DNA of 64,000 bases from JAPPHA01 sp965242975. GTDB taxonomy: Bacteria; Pseudomonadota; Alphaproteobacteria; Rhodobacterales; Rhodobacteraceae. Both the position numbers and the translations under genes were made by a program. Below are positions 8,432-17,734 of the stretch, piece by piece. A model generated the notes under the pieces. The model ran no database searches. It was not told the origin of the DNA and saw only the letters and a program-made list of their open reading frames with translations. The stretch spans positions 1,922,001 to 1,986,000 of the forward strand of contig CBDETS010000007.1 of assembly GCA_965242975.1 (NCBI GenBank), given 5' to 3'. Each line of letters begins with the position of its first letter. Position 1 is the first letter of the stretch.

Positions 8432-9988
8432 TCAGACAAACGAGTCCCGTTCACTCGCTTTCCGCGTGGAGACATAGTCGTTGAGCGCTTCTTCCACACC
8501 CGGATCAAGCGCGGGCTTTTCATACTCGTTCAACAGGCTCTTGTATCGTGCGTTCGCGAGAGAAACCGTATCCGGCGCCCCGTCTTCGGACCAGGACTCG
8601 AACGGACGGTAGTCCAGCACATCGGACCTCCAGAACGCGTCCTTGAAATTGTTTTGGGTGTGCTGGCAACCGAGGAAGTGCCCCCCTGGCCCGACCTCTC
8701 GAATGGCATCGAGTGCCAGCCCGTTCGCCGTCAGGTCAATGCCCTTCGCAAGTGAGTGCAACGTACCGAGCTGGTCGGCGTCCATGATGAGCTTCTCGAA
8801 GGAGGTCACCAGTCCTCCTTCCAACCAACCTGCTGAATGCAAGGCAAAATTAACGCCGCCGAATAGCGTCGCATTCAAGGTGTTGGCTGCCTCGAACGCA
8901 GCCTGCGCGTCAGGGATCTTCGAACCGCACAACGCGCCGCCGGATCGGAAAGGAAGGCTCAACCTCCGTGCGAGCTGCCCCGCTCCGAAAAGGATCTTGG
9001 CTGCCTCGGGGGTCCCGAATGTCGGCGCTCCGGAATTCATGTCGATCGACGTCACGAACGTTCCCATCACGACAGGGGCACCCTTTCGTATGAGCTGGTT
9101 GTACGCCACACCGGCCAAGACCTCGGCGAGAACCTGAACAAGCGTCCCAGCGGCACTGACCGGAGACATCGCGCCACCGACGATGAAGGGGGAAATTATG
9201 CAGGCCTGATTGGCGCGCGCATAGGATTCCATCGCTCCAACCATTATCGAATCAAACGAAAGCGGTGAGTTGATGTTGATCAGCGACGTCATGACCGTGT
9301 GGTTATCAACAAACTCCGAACCAAACAGGATTCGGGCCATCGTCACCGAATCGTCAGCCCGTTCAGGTGCGGTCACTGAGCCCATGAAGGGCTTGTCGCT
9401 GAGGGTCATGTGGGCAAGCAGCATGTCGAGATGGCGTTTGTTTACGGCGACATCCGTCGGCTCGCAGAGCGTCCCCCCGGAGTGGTGAAGCCACTTTGAC
9501 ATGTACACAAGGCGCACCAGCGTCTTGAAATCATCTATGGTCGCGTACCTGCGGCCGCCTTCCAAGGTCCGAACGAATGGCGGTCCGTAGACTGGCGCAA
9601 GGACGAGCCCCCTGCCCCCGATAGCGACGCTTCGCTCCGGATTTCGTGCGTGCTGGGTAAACTTGGGCGGTGCCGTCGCCACCAGGCTTCGCGCAAGCCC
9701 CTTGGGCATCCGGACGCGGTCGCCATCAACATCCGCGCCAACCTGTTTCCAGCGCTTGAGCGCATTCGCGTTGTCAACGAATCGGACACCGATCTCTTCC
9801 AGCACTGTCTCCGCATTGTCTTCGATGATCTCAAGAGCTTCAGTGTCCAGAACTTCGAAGTCCGGAATTTTTCGCTCAATGAATCGCGCAAACTCGATTT
9901 TGGTTGCGGTCCGTTCCGCGCGCCGGGCAGCTCCCCCGCCCTTCGCACGTCGCCGGTTCCTGCCCTGACGCGTCGATGATTCGTTCAT
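8432..9988 (-). CDS. MttB-family (non-pyrrolysine) corrinoid methyltransferase
   Basis: This 518-residue protein belongs to the trimethylamine methyltransferase MttB family, whose members move a methyl group from a quaternary or tertiary amine to a corrinoid protein. Typical blocks include EVLEEIGVRFVD near the N-terminus, a barrel segment with PFIVGGAMSPVSAAGTL, and the C-terminal PGGHFLGCQHT. The frame has no internal amber codon, so it is of the non-pyrrolysine branch, which includes glycine-betaine and carnitine demethylases and many unassigned marine homologues. The ATG at 9988 is chosen over longer starts because GAGG precedes it. An Arg/Lys-rich stretch follows the start. No corrinoid protein gene is adjacent, and the substrate cannot be told. 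Confidence 0.9.
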   Translation of the reverse strand: MNESSTRQGRNRRRAKGGGAARRAERTATKIEFARFIERKIPDFEVLDTEALEIIEDNAETVLEEIGVRFVDNANALKRWKQVGADVDGDRVRMPKGLARSLVATAPPKFTQHARNPERSVAIGGRGLVLAPVYGPPFVRTLEGGRRYATIDDFKTLVRLVYMSKWLHHSGGTLCEPTDVAVNKRHLDMLLAHMTLSDKPFMGSVTAPERADDSVTMARILFGSEFVDNHTVMTSLININSPLSFDSIMVGAMESYARANQACIISPFIVGGAMSPVSAAGTLVQVLAEVLAGVAYNQLIRKGAPVVMGTFVTSIDMNSGAPTFGTPEAAKILFGAGQLARRLSLPFRSGGALCGSKIPDAQAAFEAANTLNATLFGGVNFALHSAGWLEGGLVTSFEKLIMDADQLGTLHSLAKGIDLTANGLALDAIREVGPGGHFLGCQHTQNNFKDAFWRSDVLDYRPFESWSEDGAPDTVSLANARYKSLLNEYEKPALDPGVEEALNDYVSTRKASERDSFV

Positions 9989-10100
9989 TCTTGCCTCGTC
10001 GAGTATCGGCGAATTCCGCCCATTTTCCCCCCCCGCACTTCTCGGACGATTCACCGATACCGTCCTTGCGGTTGCCTGACCAGAACCATACACGGCGGTC

Positions 10101-11660
10101 ATGTCAGTCTCTAGCAGTGATACGATCCTTGTCGTCGATTTTGGGTCACAAGTGACCCAGTTGATAGCCCGTCGCCTCAGGGAAGCCAGGTATCACTGCC
10201 TGATTTCGCCGTTTCACCAGGCCGACGGTGGATTCATCGACAAACTGGCACCGGGGGCAATCATTCTGTCCGGCAGTCCGGCGAGCGTGACCGGTTCGAA
10301 CAGTCCCCGGATTTCCGACGACCTGTACGAAAGGGGAATCCCGGTTCTCGGAATCTGTTATGGCCAACAGTTGATGGTCGCCCAACTGGGCGGAGCGGTC
10401 GAAGGTGGGCATAACGCCGAATTCGGAAGGGCCGAGCTCTCCCATCCTGTCGAGCCGTTGGACCTGCTCGATGGTTGGTTCAGCGAAGGGACCGAACAGG
10501 TGTGGATGAGTCATGGCGACCGGGTTACCCGGCTGGCTCCAGGATTCAGGGTGTACTGCTCGTCCCCCAACGCGCCCTTCGCCGTGGTCGCTGACCCGAC
10601 ACGAAAGCTGTACGCGGTGCAGTTCCATCCGGAGGTCCACCACACGCCGAACGGTTCGCGCTTGTTGTCGAATTTCGCGGCGATCTCGGGTTGCCGGCCC
10701 ACCTGGACCATGAGGGCATACCGGGACACGGCCGTACGCGACATAAAGTCCAGGGTCGGTGGTGGTCATGTCATTTGCGGGTTGTCCGGGGGAGTAGACA
10801 GCGCGGTGGCCGCCAAGCTGATCCACGAAGCCATCGGAGACCAGTTGACCTGCATCTTCGTCGATACCGGACTGCTTCGCCGGAGCGAGGCATCCGACGT
10901 AGTTCGGGCATTCCGGGACCACTTCAACGTACCGTTGATACGTGCCGACGAGCAATCCCTGTTCCTCAACGGTCTCAAGGGCGTGACAGACCCGGAGGCC
11001 AAGCGGAAGGTGATCGGCCGGCTATTTGTCGATGTATTCGAACGCCACGCCAGAACCGTCGATCGTGCGCAGTTCCTGGCCCAGGGAACGCTTTACCCGG
11101 ACGTCATCGAGAGTATCAGCGCCCTCGGCGGCCCATCGGAAACGATCAAGTCCCACCATAACGTCGGCGGGCTTCCCGAGCGCATGAACCTGAAGTTGCT
11201 GGAGCCGTTACGCAACCTGTTCAAGGACGAAGTTCGGGCGCTCGGGCGTGAGTTGGGGCTCCCCGACGCCATAGTTGGCCGACATCCGTTTCCGGGCCCA
11301 GGCCTGGCTATCCGTTGCCCCGGCGAAGTGACGCGCGAAAAGCTGGATGTCCTGCAGCAGATCGACGCCATATTCATCGACCAGATCCGCAAGTCTGGCC
11401 TCTACGATGCAATCTGGCAGGCATTTGCCGTCATGCTGCCCGTCAAGACCGTTGGAGTCATGGGCGATTCACGAAGCTACGACCATGCCTGTGCCCTTCG
11501 TGCCGTTACCTCCGTCGATGGCATGACGGCAGAATCCTACCCTTTCTCCCATGACTTCCTGTCGCAAACCGCCAACCGCATCATCAATGAAGTTCGGGGC
11601 GTCAACCGCGTGACTTACGACGTGACGTCGAAGCCACCAGGGACGATTGAATGGGAATAG
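10101..11660 (+). CDS. guaA: GMP synthase (glutamine-hydrolysing)
   Basis: GuaA amidates XMP to GMP. The 519-residue protein has a class I glutamine amidotransferase domain with nucleophile Cys86 in GICYGQQLM and the His-Glu pair in QFHPEVHHT. An ATP pyrophosphatase domain follows, with the PP-loop GLSGGVDSAV, and then the dimerisation domain ending with the usual PPGTIEWE. It is divergent from the MttB-family gene, with start codons about 110 nt apart. All catalytic features are intact. Confidence 0.98.
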   Translation: MSVSSSDTILVVDFGSQVTQLIARRLREARYHCLISPFHQADGGFIDKLAPGAIILSGSPASVTGSNSPRISDDLYERGIPVLGICYGQQLMVAQLGGAVEGGHNAEFGRAELSHPVEPLDLLDGWFSEGTEQVWMSHGDRVTRLAPGFRVYCSSPNAPFAVVADPTRKLYAVQFHPEVHHTPNGSRLLSNFAAISGCRPTWTMRAYRDTAVRDIKSRVGGGHVICGLSGGVDSAVAAKLIHEAIGDQLTCIFVDTGLLRRSEASDVVRAFRDHFNVPLIRADEQSLFLNGLKGVTDPEAKRKVIGRLFVDVFERHARTVDRAQFLAQGTLYPDVIESISALGGPSETIKSHHNVGGLPERMNLKLLEPLRNLFKDEVRALGRELGLPDAIVGRHPFPGPGLAIRCPGEVTREKLDVLQQIDAIFIDQIRKSGLYDAIWQAFAVMLPVKTVGVMGDSRSYDHACALRAVTSVDGMTAESYPFSHDFLSQTANRIINEVRGVNRVTYDVTSKPPGTIEWE

Positions 11661-11733
11661 GAACGTCGTTGCCGATCGCACGCGGGACGACGTCCGGTGT
11701 CGGCCAATGCCATAGCCGGCCGGGTCCGGCGGC

Positions 11734-12621
11734 ATGACCTTGTCCGCGCCCGTTCGCTCCGCGATATGGATGTCGGGTGCCATGGTTTCGTTCACGCTCA
11801 TGGCCATTTCAGGACGGGAACTCGCCGGACGGCTCGATACCTTCGAAATCATGTTCTTCCGCTCGCTAATCGGAATCGTGATCGTCGTCGGTGCGTGTGC
11901 CTGGTCGGGAACGCTCGACCGGATAACGTCCAGACGGTTCGGGCTGCACGTGATTCGCAACGCCTTTCACTTCCTCGGGCAGAACCTCTGGCTCTACGCG
12001 GTAACGGTCATTCCGTTGTCACAACTGTTCGCGTTCGAGTTTTCCACACCGCTCTGGGTCGCCTTGTTCGCGCCACTCTTCCTGGCGGAACGTCTGACAG
12101 CCACGCGGCTTCTTGCCGCGGGATTGGGGTTCGCAGGCATCCTCATGATCGCGCGACCAGGGACGGCACCGATCACGCCTGGGGTGGTTGCGGCAGGCCT
12201 TTGCGCCGTCGGGTTTGCAGGGGCCGTCGTCGCGACCAAGCTGCTTTCGCGAACCGAGAGCATCGCTTCGATCCTGTTCTGGCTCGTCTCCATTCAAGCC
12301 GTCTTTGGTCTGGTTGCAGCCGGAATGGACCTAAAGATGAGGTTGCCGCGAACGGACGATCTGATCTGGGTCTTCCTCATCGGACTATGCGGACTTGCCG
12401 CCCACTTCTGCATCACGAAGGCCTTGACGCTTGCGCCCGCAACCGTCGTCGGGCCGCTCGATTTCCTTCGCCTTCCCTTGATCGCGGTGGTTGGGTATCT
12501 CCTGTACGACGAGCCCGTTGAGTTGCTGGTGTTCGTCGGCGCCCTCGTCGTGTTCGGCGCCAACTACCTGAATGTCCGCGCCGAACACCGCTCTCTGGCG
12601 AAAAAATCGACAGTTTCTTGA
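11734..12621 (+). CDS. EamA/DMT-family transporter
   Basis: This is an inner-membrane protein of about ten transmembrane helices from the drug/metabolite transporter superfamily. The 295 residues form two EamA repeats. Hydrophobic segments start at about residue 8 (IWMSGAMVSFTLMAI) and continue through the C-terminal LVFVGALVVFGANYL. Members export amino acids, nucleotides or other metabolites, and substrate cannot be inferred. It lies 73 nt after guaA on the same strand and 34 nt before the next gene, so it may belong to a guaA-EamA-ATPase-metA transcription unit. Confidence 0.88.
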   Translation: MTLSAPVRSAIWMSGAMVSFTLMAISGRELAGRLDTFEIMFFRSLIGIVIVVGACAWSGTLDRITSRRFGLHVIRNAFHFLGQNLWLYAVTVIPLSQLFAFEFSTPLWVALFAPLFLAERLTATRLLAAGLGFAGILMIARPGTAPITPGVVAAGLCAVGFAGAVVATKLLSRTESIASILFWLVSIQAVFGLVAAGMDLKMRLPRTDDLIWVFLIGLCGLAAHFCITKALTLAPATVVGPLDFLRLPLIAVVGYLLYDEPVELLVFVGALVVFGANYLNVRAEHRSLAKKSTVS

Positions 12622-12655
12622 TTTTTTCCGCGATTTCGGGGTAGCAGCGTGTCTC

Positions 12656-13567
12656 ATGAGCAACCTGAACCGACAGCCTCACCTGATCCATGCCTCTGGC
12701 GACGCCTGGCGGTCAGCACGCCGGAAGAGGGTTGTCGTTTACGGGATGTCGGGCCTTGGAAAGACCCATGTTTCGAACATTCTCCGGAAGTCCGGGGCCT
12801 GGTTCCACTACTCCGTCGATTACCGGATCGGCACCCGGTACATGGGCGAGTTCATCGTCGACAACTTCAAGAAGAAGGCGATGAAGGTTCCGTTTCTCGC
12901 GGAGCTCCTCCGGTCCGACAGTATCGATATCGCCTCGAATATCCGATTTGACAATCTGGAACCACTGTCCACCTACATCGGGAAACCGGGCGATCCCGCA
13001 AAGGGGGGGATTCCGTTCGACGAGTTCATGACCCGTCAGGAGCAACACCTACGGGCCGAAATCGATGCCATGCACGAGACCGAGTACTTTGCCGAGCGCG
13101 CTAAGGAAATTTACGACTACGACTGCTTCGTCTGCGACACCTCGGGGTCCCTGATCGAAGTCGTGGATCCGCACGACACGGACGACCCGGTGATCGGAAA
13201 GTTGTTCCGTGTCATGCTGCCGGTCTGGATCAAGGGAAGCGACACACACATCCAGATGTTGATCGAAAGGTTTTGCCGCGACCCGAAACCGATGTATTAT
13301 CAACCTGAATTCGCACGCGCGCTCTGGAGTGAGTTCCTGGCACGGGAGAAGTGTTCACCCGAGTCCGCCAATCCGGATCAATTCGTCAGGTGGGGGTATG
13401 AACGTCTGCTGGAGTACCGAATTCCCAAATACAAGGCACTGGCCAAGAACTGGGGAGTGATCATTTCGGCAGACGACATCAGCCGTATTCGACATTCGGA
13501 CGACTTCGTAGATATCATCGCCGATGCAATTGACCGGCGAGTCCAGCCCGCACGACCGGGCTCATAA
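12656..13567 (+). CDS. Conserved P-loop ATPase of unknown function
   Basis: This 303-residue soluble protein has a clear Walker A, VVVYGMSGLGKTHVS, near the N-terminus. The arrangement resembles nucleoside or shikimate kinase-like small ATPases. Other notable segments are a DYRIGTRYMGEF block, a Cys pair in YDCFVCDTSG, and a C-terminal helical region ending in DDFVDIIADAI. The ATG at 12656 is used because it avoids overlap with the upstream transporter. It sits 15 nt before metA, so co-expression with methionine synthesis is likely. I do not recognise a named function; kinase activity is only a possibility. Confidence 0.8.
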   Translation: MSNLNRQPHLIHASGDAWRSARRKRVVVYGMSGLGKTHVSNILRKSGAWFHYSVDYRIGTRYMGEFIVDNFKKKAMKVPFLAELLRSDSIDIASNIRFDNLEPLSTYIGKPGDPAKGGIPFDEFMTRQEQHLRAEIDAMHETEYFAERAKEIYDYDCFVCDTSGSLIEVVDPHDTDDPVIGKLFRVMLPVWIKGSDTHIQMLIERFCRDPKPMYYQPEFARALWSEFLAREKCSPESANPDQFVRWGYERLLEYRIPKYKALAKNWGVIISADDISRIRHSDDFVDIIADAIDRRVQPARPGS

Positions 13568-13582
13568 TCAGGCCGTACACCG

Positions 13583-14521
13583 ATGCCGATCACGATACCT
13601 GGCGAGCTTCCGGCATTCGACATCCTTCGGAGCGAGGGAGTCATGGTCATGTCCGAAGGACGGGCTGTCCGCCAGGATATTCGACCGCTTCAGATCGGGT
13701 TGGTCAACCTGATGCCGAAAAAGATCCAGACAGAGACGCAGTTCGCCAGGGTGATTGGCGCGACTCCCCTGCAAATCGAACTGACCCTCATTCGCATGTC
13801 ACACCACCGTTCAAAGAACGCGCCAATTGGCCATATGGAGGCATTTTACCGTACATTTCAGGAGGTGAAGACACGGAAGTTTGACGGGCTGATCGTGACC
13901 GGCGCTCCCATTGAGCACCTTGAGTTCACGGACGTCACTTATTGGGGGGAGTTTGTCGAACTGGTCAACTGGACCCGGACTCATGTGCACTCGACGTTTG
14001 GAATTTGCTGGGCCGGAATGGCCATGCTCAATTACCGCTACGGCGTGACTAAGCACATGCTCGGTGAAAAACTATTCGGCTGTTTTCGCCACAGCACGCG
14101 GGCGCCGTCGTCGCCCTATCTTCGTGGTTTTTCCGATGACCTTGTTGTCCCCGTCAGCCGCTGGACCGAAATGTGTCCGCGCGAGATCGGGGCAATCCCC
14201 GAGCTTGAGGTACTCATCGAATCTCCTGTCGCCGGACCGTGCCTGATCGAGGACAAGGTGCACCGATCGCTCTACATGTTCAATCATCTCGAATATGACA
14301 GCGACACGCTCAAGCAGGAGTACGAACGCGACGTCAGTTCAGGCTCCCCAATCGAGGTTCCGGTCGACTACTTTCCCGGCGACAACGCCTCCAGTCCGCC
14401 GCAAAACCGCTGGAGGGCCCATGGCCACCTGCTTTACGGGAACTGGATCAACCAGATTTACCAGACCGTACCTTTCGATATCGCGCAGGTTGGTTTCGGC
14501 GCATGTGCGGATTCAGTCTGA
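13583..14521 (+). CDS. metA: Homoserine O-acyltransferase MetA (predicted acetyl-CoA type)
   Basis: MetA acylates L-homoserine, the first committed step of methionine synthesis. The 312-residue protein matches the family in length and has the nucleophile Cys142 in FGICWAGMAML and the block GLVNLMPKKIQTETQF near the N-terminus. Residue 111, in VTGAPIEHLEF, is Glu. In characterised MetA enzymes Glu at 111 goes with acetyl-CoA use and Gly with succinyl-CoA use, so this enzyme is predicted to be an acetyltransferase despite the succinyltransferase label often applied to the family. It is 15 nt downstream of the P-loop ATPase gene, leaving no room for a SAM-II riboswitch directly upstream. Confidence 0.95.
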   Translation: MPITIPGELPAFDILRSEGVMVMSEGRAVRQDIRPLQIGLVNLMPKKIQTETQFARVIGATPLQIELTLIRMSHHRSKNAPIGHMEAFYRTFQEVKTRKFDGLIVTGAPIEHLEFTDVTYWGEFVELVNWTRTHVHSTFGICWAGMAMLNYRYGVTKHMLGEKLFGCFRHSTRAPSSPYLRGFSDDLVVPVSRWTEMCPREIGAIPELEVLIESPVAGPCLIEDKVHRSLYMFNHLEYDSDTLKQEYERDVSSGSPIEVPVDYFPGDNASSPPQNRWRAHGHLLYGNWINQIYQTVPFDIAQVGFGACADSV

Positions 14522-14727
14522 CCCACGGAGAATCGAACCATCCGGCAAACGGCATGCTCGGCATGTTCGGCCGCTTTGGAGGTCAGGCACTCGTGATTGG
14601 GCACGTGAGCGACTTCCGCCCGGGCGGGAGGTCATACCGGACCGGACGCACACGAAAAAAAGGCAGTGTGTCATTTTGCGTCGGCGTGATGTACGTTCCA
14701 ACGTGAAATAATGCAGGGAGGGTAGTC

Positions 14728-15429
14728 GTGGCTGACGAATCCTGTCCCAAACCGTTCGATGGCGGCATAACAAGATTTCACCAGCAATTTGCACCGGAGG
14801 AAGTCCGGAGCGCGATCACGAATGCTTTCCGCGACAACATCCCGAACCCGTCCTGTTCGTATAAGAAACGCTGGTCGCGAAAAAAGTACAACACTGTGCC
14901 CAATGGCCTGAAAGTCGAACCCGGTAAACACCAGACCAGGGTCAAGGCAAAAGGAGCGCGTGTCGTCGTCGTCATCGAAGGTCGCGGCGTGGCAGGAAAT
15001 GGCGGCACCTTCAAGGGGTCTAGCGGGTTCATGCACCACCAAGAGCCAGGGTCGTGGCGCTTGGAAGGCCCTCGGGCCAGGAACGAGCCCGGCAGTATTT
15101 CCCGCGTTACGTTCTTCTCTTGCCGAACGCCGGCGAAACTGCGCAGGTTTCTCGACCGGGATTCGGACCGGCTGAAACACTGGAAGCTCTCGAGGGTCGG
15201 CGTTGCGGGGCTGTGCAAGCAGGGCGAGTTTACTGCCGCAATTCGAAAGACCTTTGAGCGTTCGGACAGTTCGTGGGCTCCGTGGCGGGTCAAATCGGGC
15301 GACGACAGGCGCCGGGCCCGGGTCGCCGCGGTCCAGTCGGTTCTCGGCAGGGAACATTATCCGGACAAGGACGTGCCGTTTTCCCATGGTTCTAACCCCG
15401 GAAGTCTCCGCAGGAACCCGGATGTTTGA
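14728..15429 (+). CDS. Hypothetical protein, co-expressed with TetR regulator
   Basis: I do not recognise this 233-residue protein. It starts with GTG preceded by a strong AGGGAGGG five bases upstream (14715-14722). Its codons are GC-rich in the third position, and its TGA stop overlaps the ATG of the following TetR gene. All three points support a real gene. The protein is strongly basic, rich in Arg and Lys, with a Val-rich stretch VVVVIEGRG near residue 80 and no obvious membrane segment or signal peptide. Coupling to the regulator suggests that TetR controls it or responds to its activity. Competing open frames on the other strand lack a comparable ribosome-binding site. Confidence 0.65.
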   Translation: MADESCPKPFDGGITRFHQQFAPEEVRSAITNAFRDNIPNPSCSYKKRWSRKKYNTVPNGLKVEPGKHQTRVKAKGARVVVVIEGRGVAGNGGTFKGSSGFMHHQEPGSWRLEGPRARNEPGSISRVTFFSCRTPAKLRRFLDRDSDRLKHWKLSRVGVAGLCKQGEFTAAIRKTFERSDSSWAPWRVKSGDDRRRARVAAVQSVLGREHYPDKDVPFSHGSNPGSLRRNPDV

Positions 15430-16064
15430 TGCCTAGCAGCCGAAAGGGATATCACCACGGCAATCTCAGGGAAGCGCTGGTCAACGCGACGCTGGAACTG
15501 ATCGAGTCGAGGGGTCCGCTCGGATTTACGCTTTCCGAGGCAGCACGGCTGGCAGGCGTGTCACCCGCGGCGCCGTACAGGCATTTCAGCGGCCGGGACG
15601 AACTCATTGCCGAAGTCGCGCGACAGGGATTCGAAATCTTCGCCGACCTTCTCGAATTCGCTCACGCAAAGGGCGGCCCGTCGGCACTGGCGTCGTTCGA
15701 AAACGTCGGCCGGGCTTATCTGACCTTCGCACAAAAGAACCCGGGCCACTATATCGCAATGTTCGAGAGTGGCATTTCAATCAATGCAAATCCGGAACTG
15801 GCAGCGGTTGCCAATCGTGCGATGAGCGTCATCGCCCGTTCTGCCGATGAACTTTCCCGCAGGCTTCCACGAAACCGAAGGCCTCCGGGTTCGATGGTCA
15901 GCCAGCATATCTGGGCAATGAGCCACGGTGTCGTAGAGCTGTTCGCCCGCGGCGCCCCCGGGGCCCGCTCGTCGTTTTCACCGGAAGAACTGCTGGAAGC
16001 GGGCGTGGGGATCTACCTTCGCGGACTCGGCATCATTCCTTCCGATTCGCAGACGAAAGGCTAA
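15429..16064 (+). CDS. TetR/AcrR-family regulator with WHG-type C-terminal domain
   Basis: This one-component repressor of 211 residues has an N-terminal TetR helix-turn-helix in which FTLSEAARLAGVSPAAPYRHF is the recognition region (only partly conserved outside the helix). A C-terminal ligand domain follows, of the type with a WAMSHGVVELF motif. The start at 15429 overlaps the stop of the upstream hypothetical gene as TGATG, so the two genes are translationally coupled. It ends facing the convergent sulfatase gene 180 nt away. Ligand and targets are unknown; the adjacent hypothetical gene is the obvious candidate. Confidence 0.92.
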   Translation: MPSSRKGYHHGNLREALVNATLELIESRGPLGFTLSEAARLAGVSPAAPYRHFSGRDELIAEVARQGFEIFADLLEFAHAKGGPSALASFENVGRAYLTFAQKNPGHYIAMFESGISINANPELAAVANRAMSVIARSADELSRRLPRNRRPPGSMVSQHIWAMSHGVVELFARGAPGARSSFSPEELLEAGVGIYLRGLGIIPSDSQTKG

Positions 16065-16245
16065 TCGCCGGAGTCCGGGGCCCTTGCCCGGTAGTATGAT
16101 TCGCGTGGCGCCGACGCGTTCACCTGACAGGGAAAACGCGCCACTGTTTGGTTCATGGCATTGCGCTATGTTCGAAGCGGGATCAGTGGAGCGGGCCGGC
16201 AGACGGCCAAGACTGGCAGTTTCCTTCATGGGCATCGTTGTGGCG

Positions 16246-17703
16246 TCACCATTCGCAGAGCCGGAGTGGCAGAGGATCCGAGGTAAAGGCCATGCGGTGG
16301 GTAAGCTGCGAGAGGAGTTCCGCCTTTCGCGGCAGCGAATCCGGATCCAGCCAAAGGTTATTCATCTCCAACGGATCGCTGACAAGGTCGTATAGTTCGC
16401 CGTCGTCATGGGCATGATCCACTACGATTTTGTGGGTTTCGGTTCGCAGCATCGTCAACTGGGCCGACGGCCCGACATGATAGGGCATTGCATTGTAGTA
16501 CTCGCAATAGATCGATTGATCTCCCTCGAAGGGCACTTTCCGATCCCTGAGCCAGTCATGAACCGACCGCCCTTGCATTCCGGGGTGCGGCTGCTGACTG
16601 GCTGCCTCCAGCAGCGTCGGCGCCAGATGGACCAGTTCGAAGAGACCATCGAAGCGTCGGGGTACGAATTTACCCGGGAACCTGACGATCAGCGGAACAC
16701 GAATGAGCGGATCATAAAAATAGGGGCCCTTCAGATAGATGTTGTGGTCACCCATCATCTCTCCATGGTCGGACATGAAGACGACCAGGGTGCTTTCCGC
16801 TTGACCGGTCTCGTTCAATGCGTCGAGGATGCGGCCAACCTGTTGGTCGACATGTTCGCACATCGCCCAATAGGCTGCCTTGACCATCCTGTGGTCCAAA
16901 TTGCTCATCTGTTGGCGTCCAAAACCGCCGATGAGGCCTTTGACCTGACCGTACGCGCCTTCCGAATCCGTTTGCTGGAAAACCGGCTTGCGGCCGAGAT
17001 CATCATCCATGGCCTCGGGCATTGGAATTTCGTCCAACCGATTGAGATATGGCGCCAAAAAGGAAGGCGGCGGGTCAAACGGATGGTGCGGTGCAAACAT
17101 GTTCGCCATGTAGAACCAGGGGGCGCCACGTGATGCGTGTTTCGAGATGAATTCGGTTGCACGCGTAGCGCACCATGCCGCCTCGGTCGAATCCTCCGGC
17201 ATGCCGTTTTGCACCCATGGTGACAATTCGTGCGGTGTGGTTCGATACTCCAAACCCTTGTCGGAGAGAAAGCGGGTGTAGTCGGAGTTCATTCCCCAAT
17301 AGTCGGATGGCGCCTGCGCCCAATTGAATTCGCCGAAACCGTCATCAATCCTCGGTTCCGTGGTCGTGGCGATTTCCGGGGCTCCGGGCGCGAGATGGAA
17401 TTTTCCGACCAATCCGGCAACGTATCCCGCATCGGCCACCAATCGAGAGATCGGCTTCTCGGTCGGCGGCATGATCTGGCCGTTCTGCCGCAGTCGAGTC
17501 GTTCTCGGATACCGCCCGGTCAGAAAACTTCCCCTGCTCGGCGAGCAGACCGGGCTCTGGACAAAGGCGTTTTCGAACAAGACGCCCTGTTCGGCAAGGC
17601 GGTCAATGTTGGGTGTAGAGACAATCGGGTTGCCATAGCAGCCAAGGGTGTCCGTCCGTTGCTGGTCGGTGCAGATAATCAAGATGTTCGGACGCTGTCG
17701 CAT
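16246..17703 (-). CDS. Type I sulfatase (formylglycine-dependent)
   Basis: This 485-residue alkaline-phosphatase-superfamily enzyme hydrolyses sulfate esters. The formylglycine motif is Cys53-Ser-Pro-Ser-Arg57, followed by GSFLTGRYP, so it needs an anaerobic- or FGE-type maturase encoded elsewhere. Metal-site residues are in ICTDQQR at the N-terminus and in MSDHGEMMGDH. A LKGPYFYDP block follows, as in choline-sulfatase and arylsulfatase relatives. There is no signal peptide, which implies cytoplasmic action on an imported substrate. The gene is divergent from an IclR regulator that precedes an ABC importer and a second sulfatase, so the whole set probably serves one sulfated compound. Confidence 0.93.
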   Translation of the reverse strand: MRQRPNILIICTDQQRTDTLGCYGNPIVSTPNIDRLAEQGVLFENAFVQSPVCSPSRGSFLTGRYPRTTRLRQNGQIMPPTEKPISRLVADAGYVAGLVGKFHLAPGAPEIATTTEPRIDDGFGEFNWAQAPSDYWGMNSDYTRFLSDKGLEYRTTPHELSPWVQNGMPEDSTEAAWCATRATEFISKHASRGAPWFYMANMFAPHHPFDPPPSFLAPYLNRLDEIPMPEAMDDDLGRKPVFQQTDSEGAYGQVKGLIGGFGRQQMSNLDHRMVKAAYWAMCEHVDQQVGRILDALNETGQAESTLVVFMSDHGEMMGDHNIYLKGPYFYDPLIRVPLIVRFPGKFVPRRFDGLFELVHLAPTLLEAASQQPHPGMQGRSVHDWLRDRKVPFEGDQSIYCEYYNAMPYHVGPSAQLTMLRTETHKIVVDHAHDDGELYDLVSDPLEMNNLWLDPDSLPRKAELLSQLTHRMAFTSDPLPLRLCEW

Positions 17704-17734
17704 GTCGCCGTTCCGACTGTGTCTTTTCCAATCC

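Noticed and set aside
13568..13582. Possible SAM-II riboswitch before metA
   Set aside because: Only 15 nt separate metA from the upstream gene, so there is no room for the aptamer directly upstream.
14671..15387. Long minus-strand open frame opposite the hypothetical gene at 14728
   Set aside because: It lacks a ribosome-binding site and reads as low-complexity Pro/Arg-rich sequence, while the plus frame has a strong Shine-Dalgarno site and stop/start coupling to tetR.
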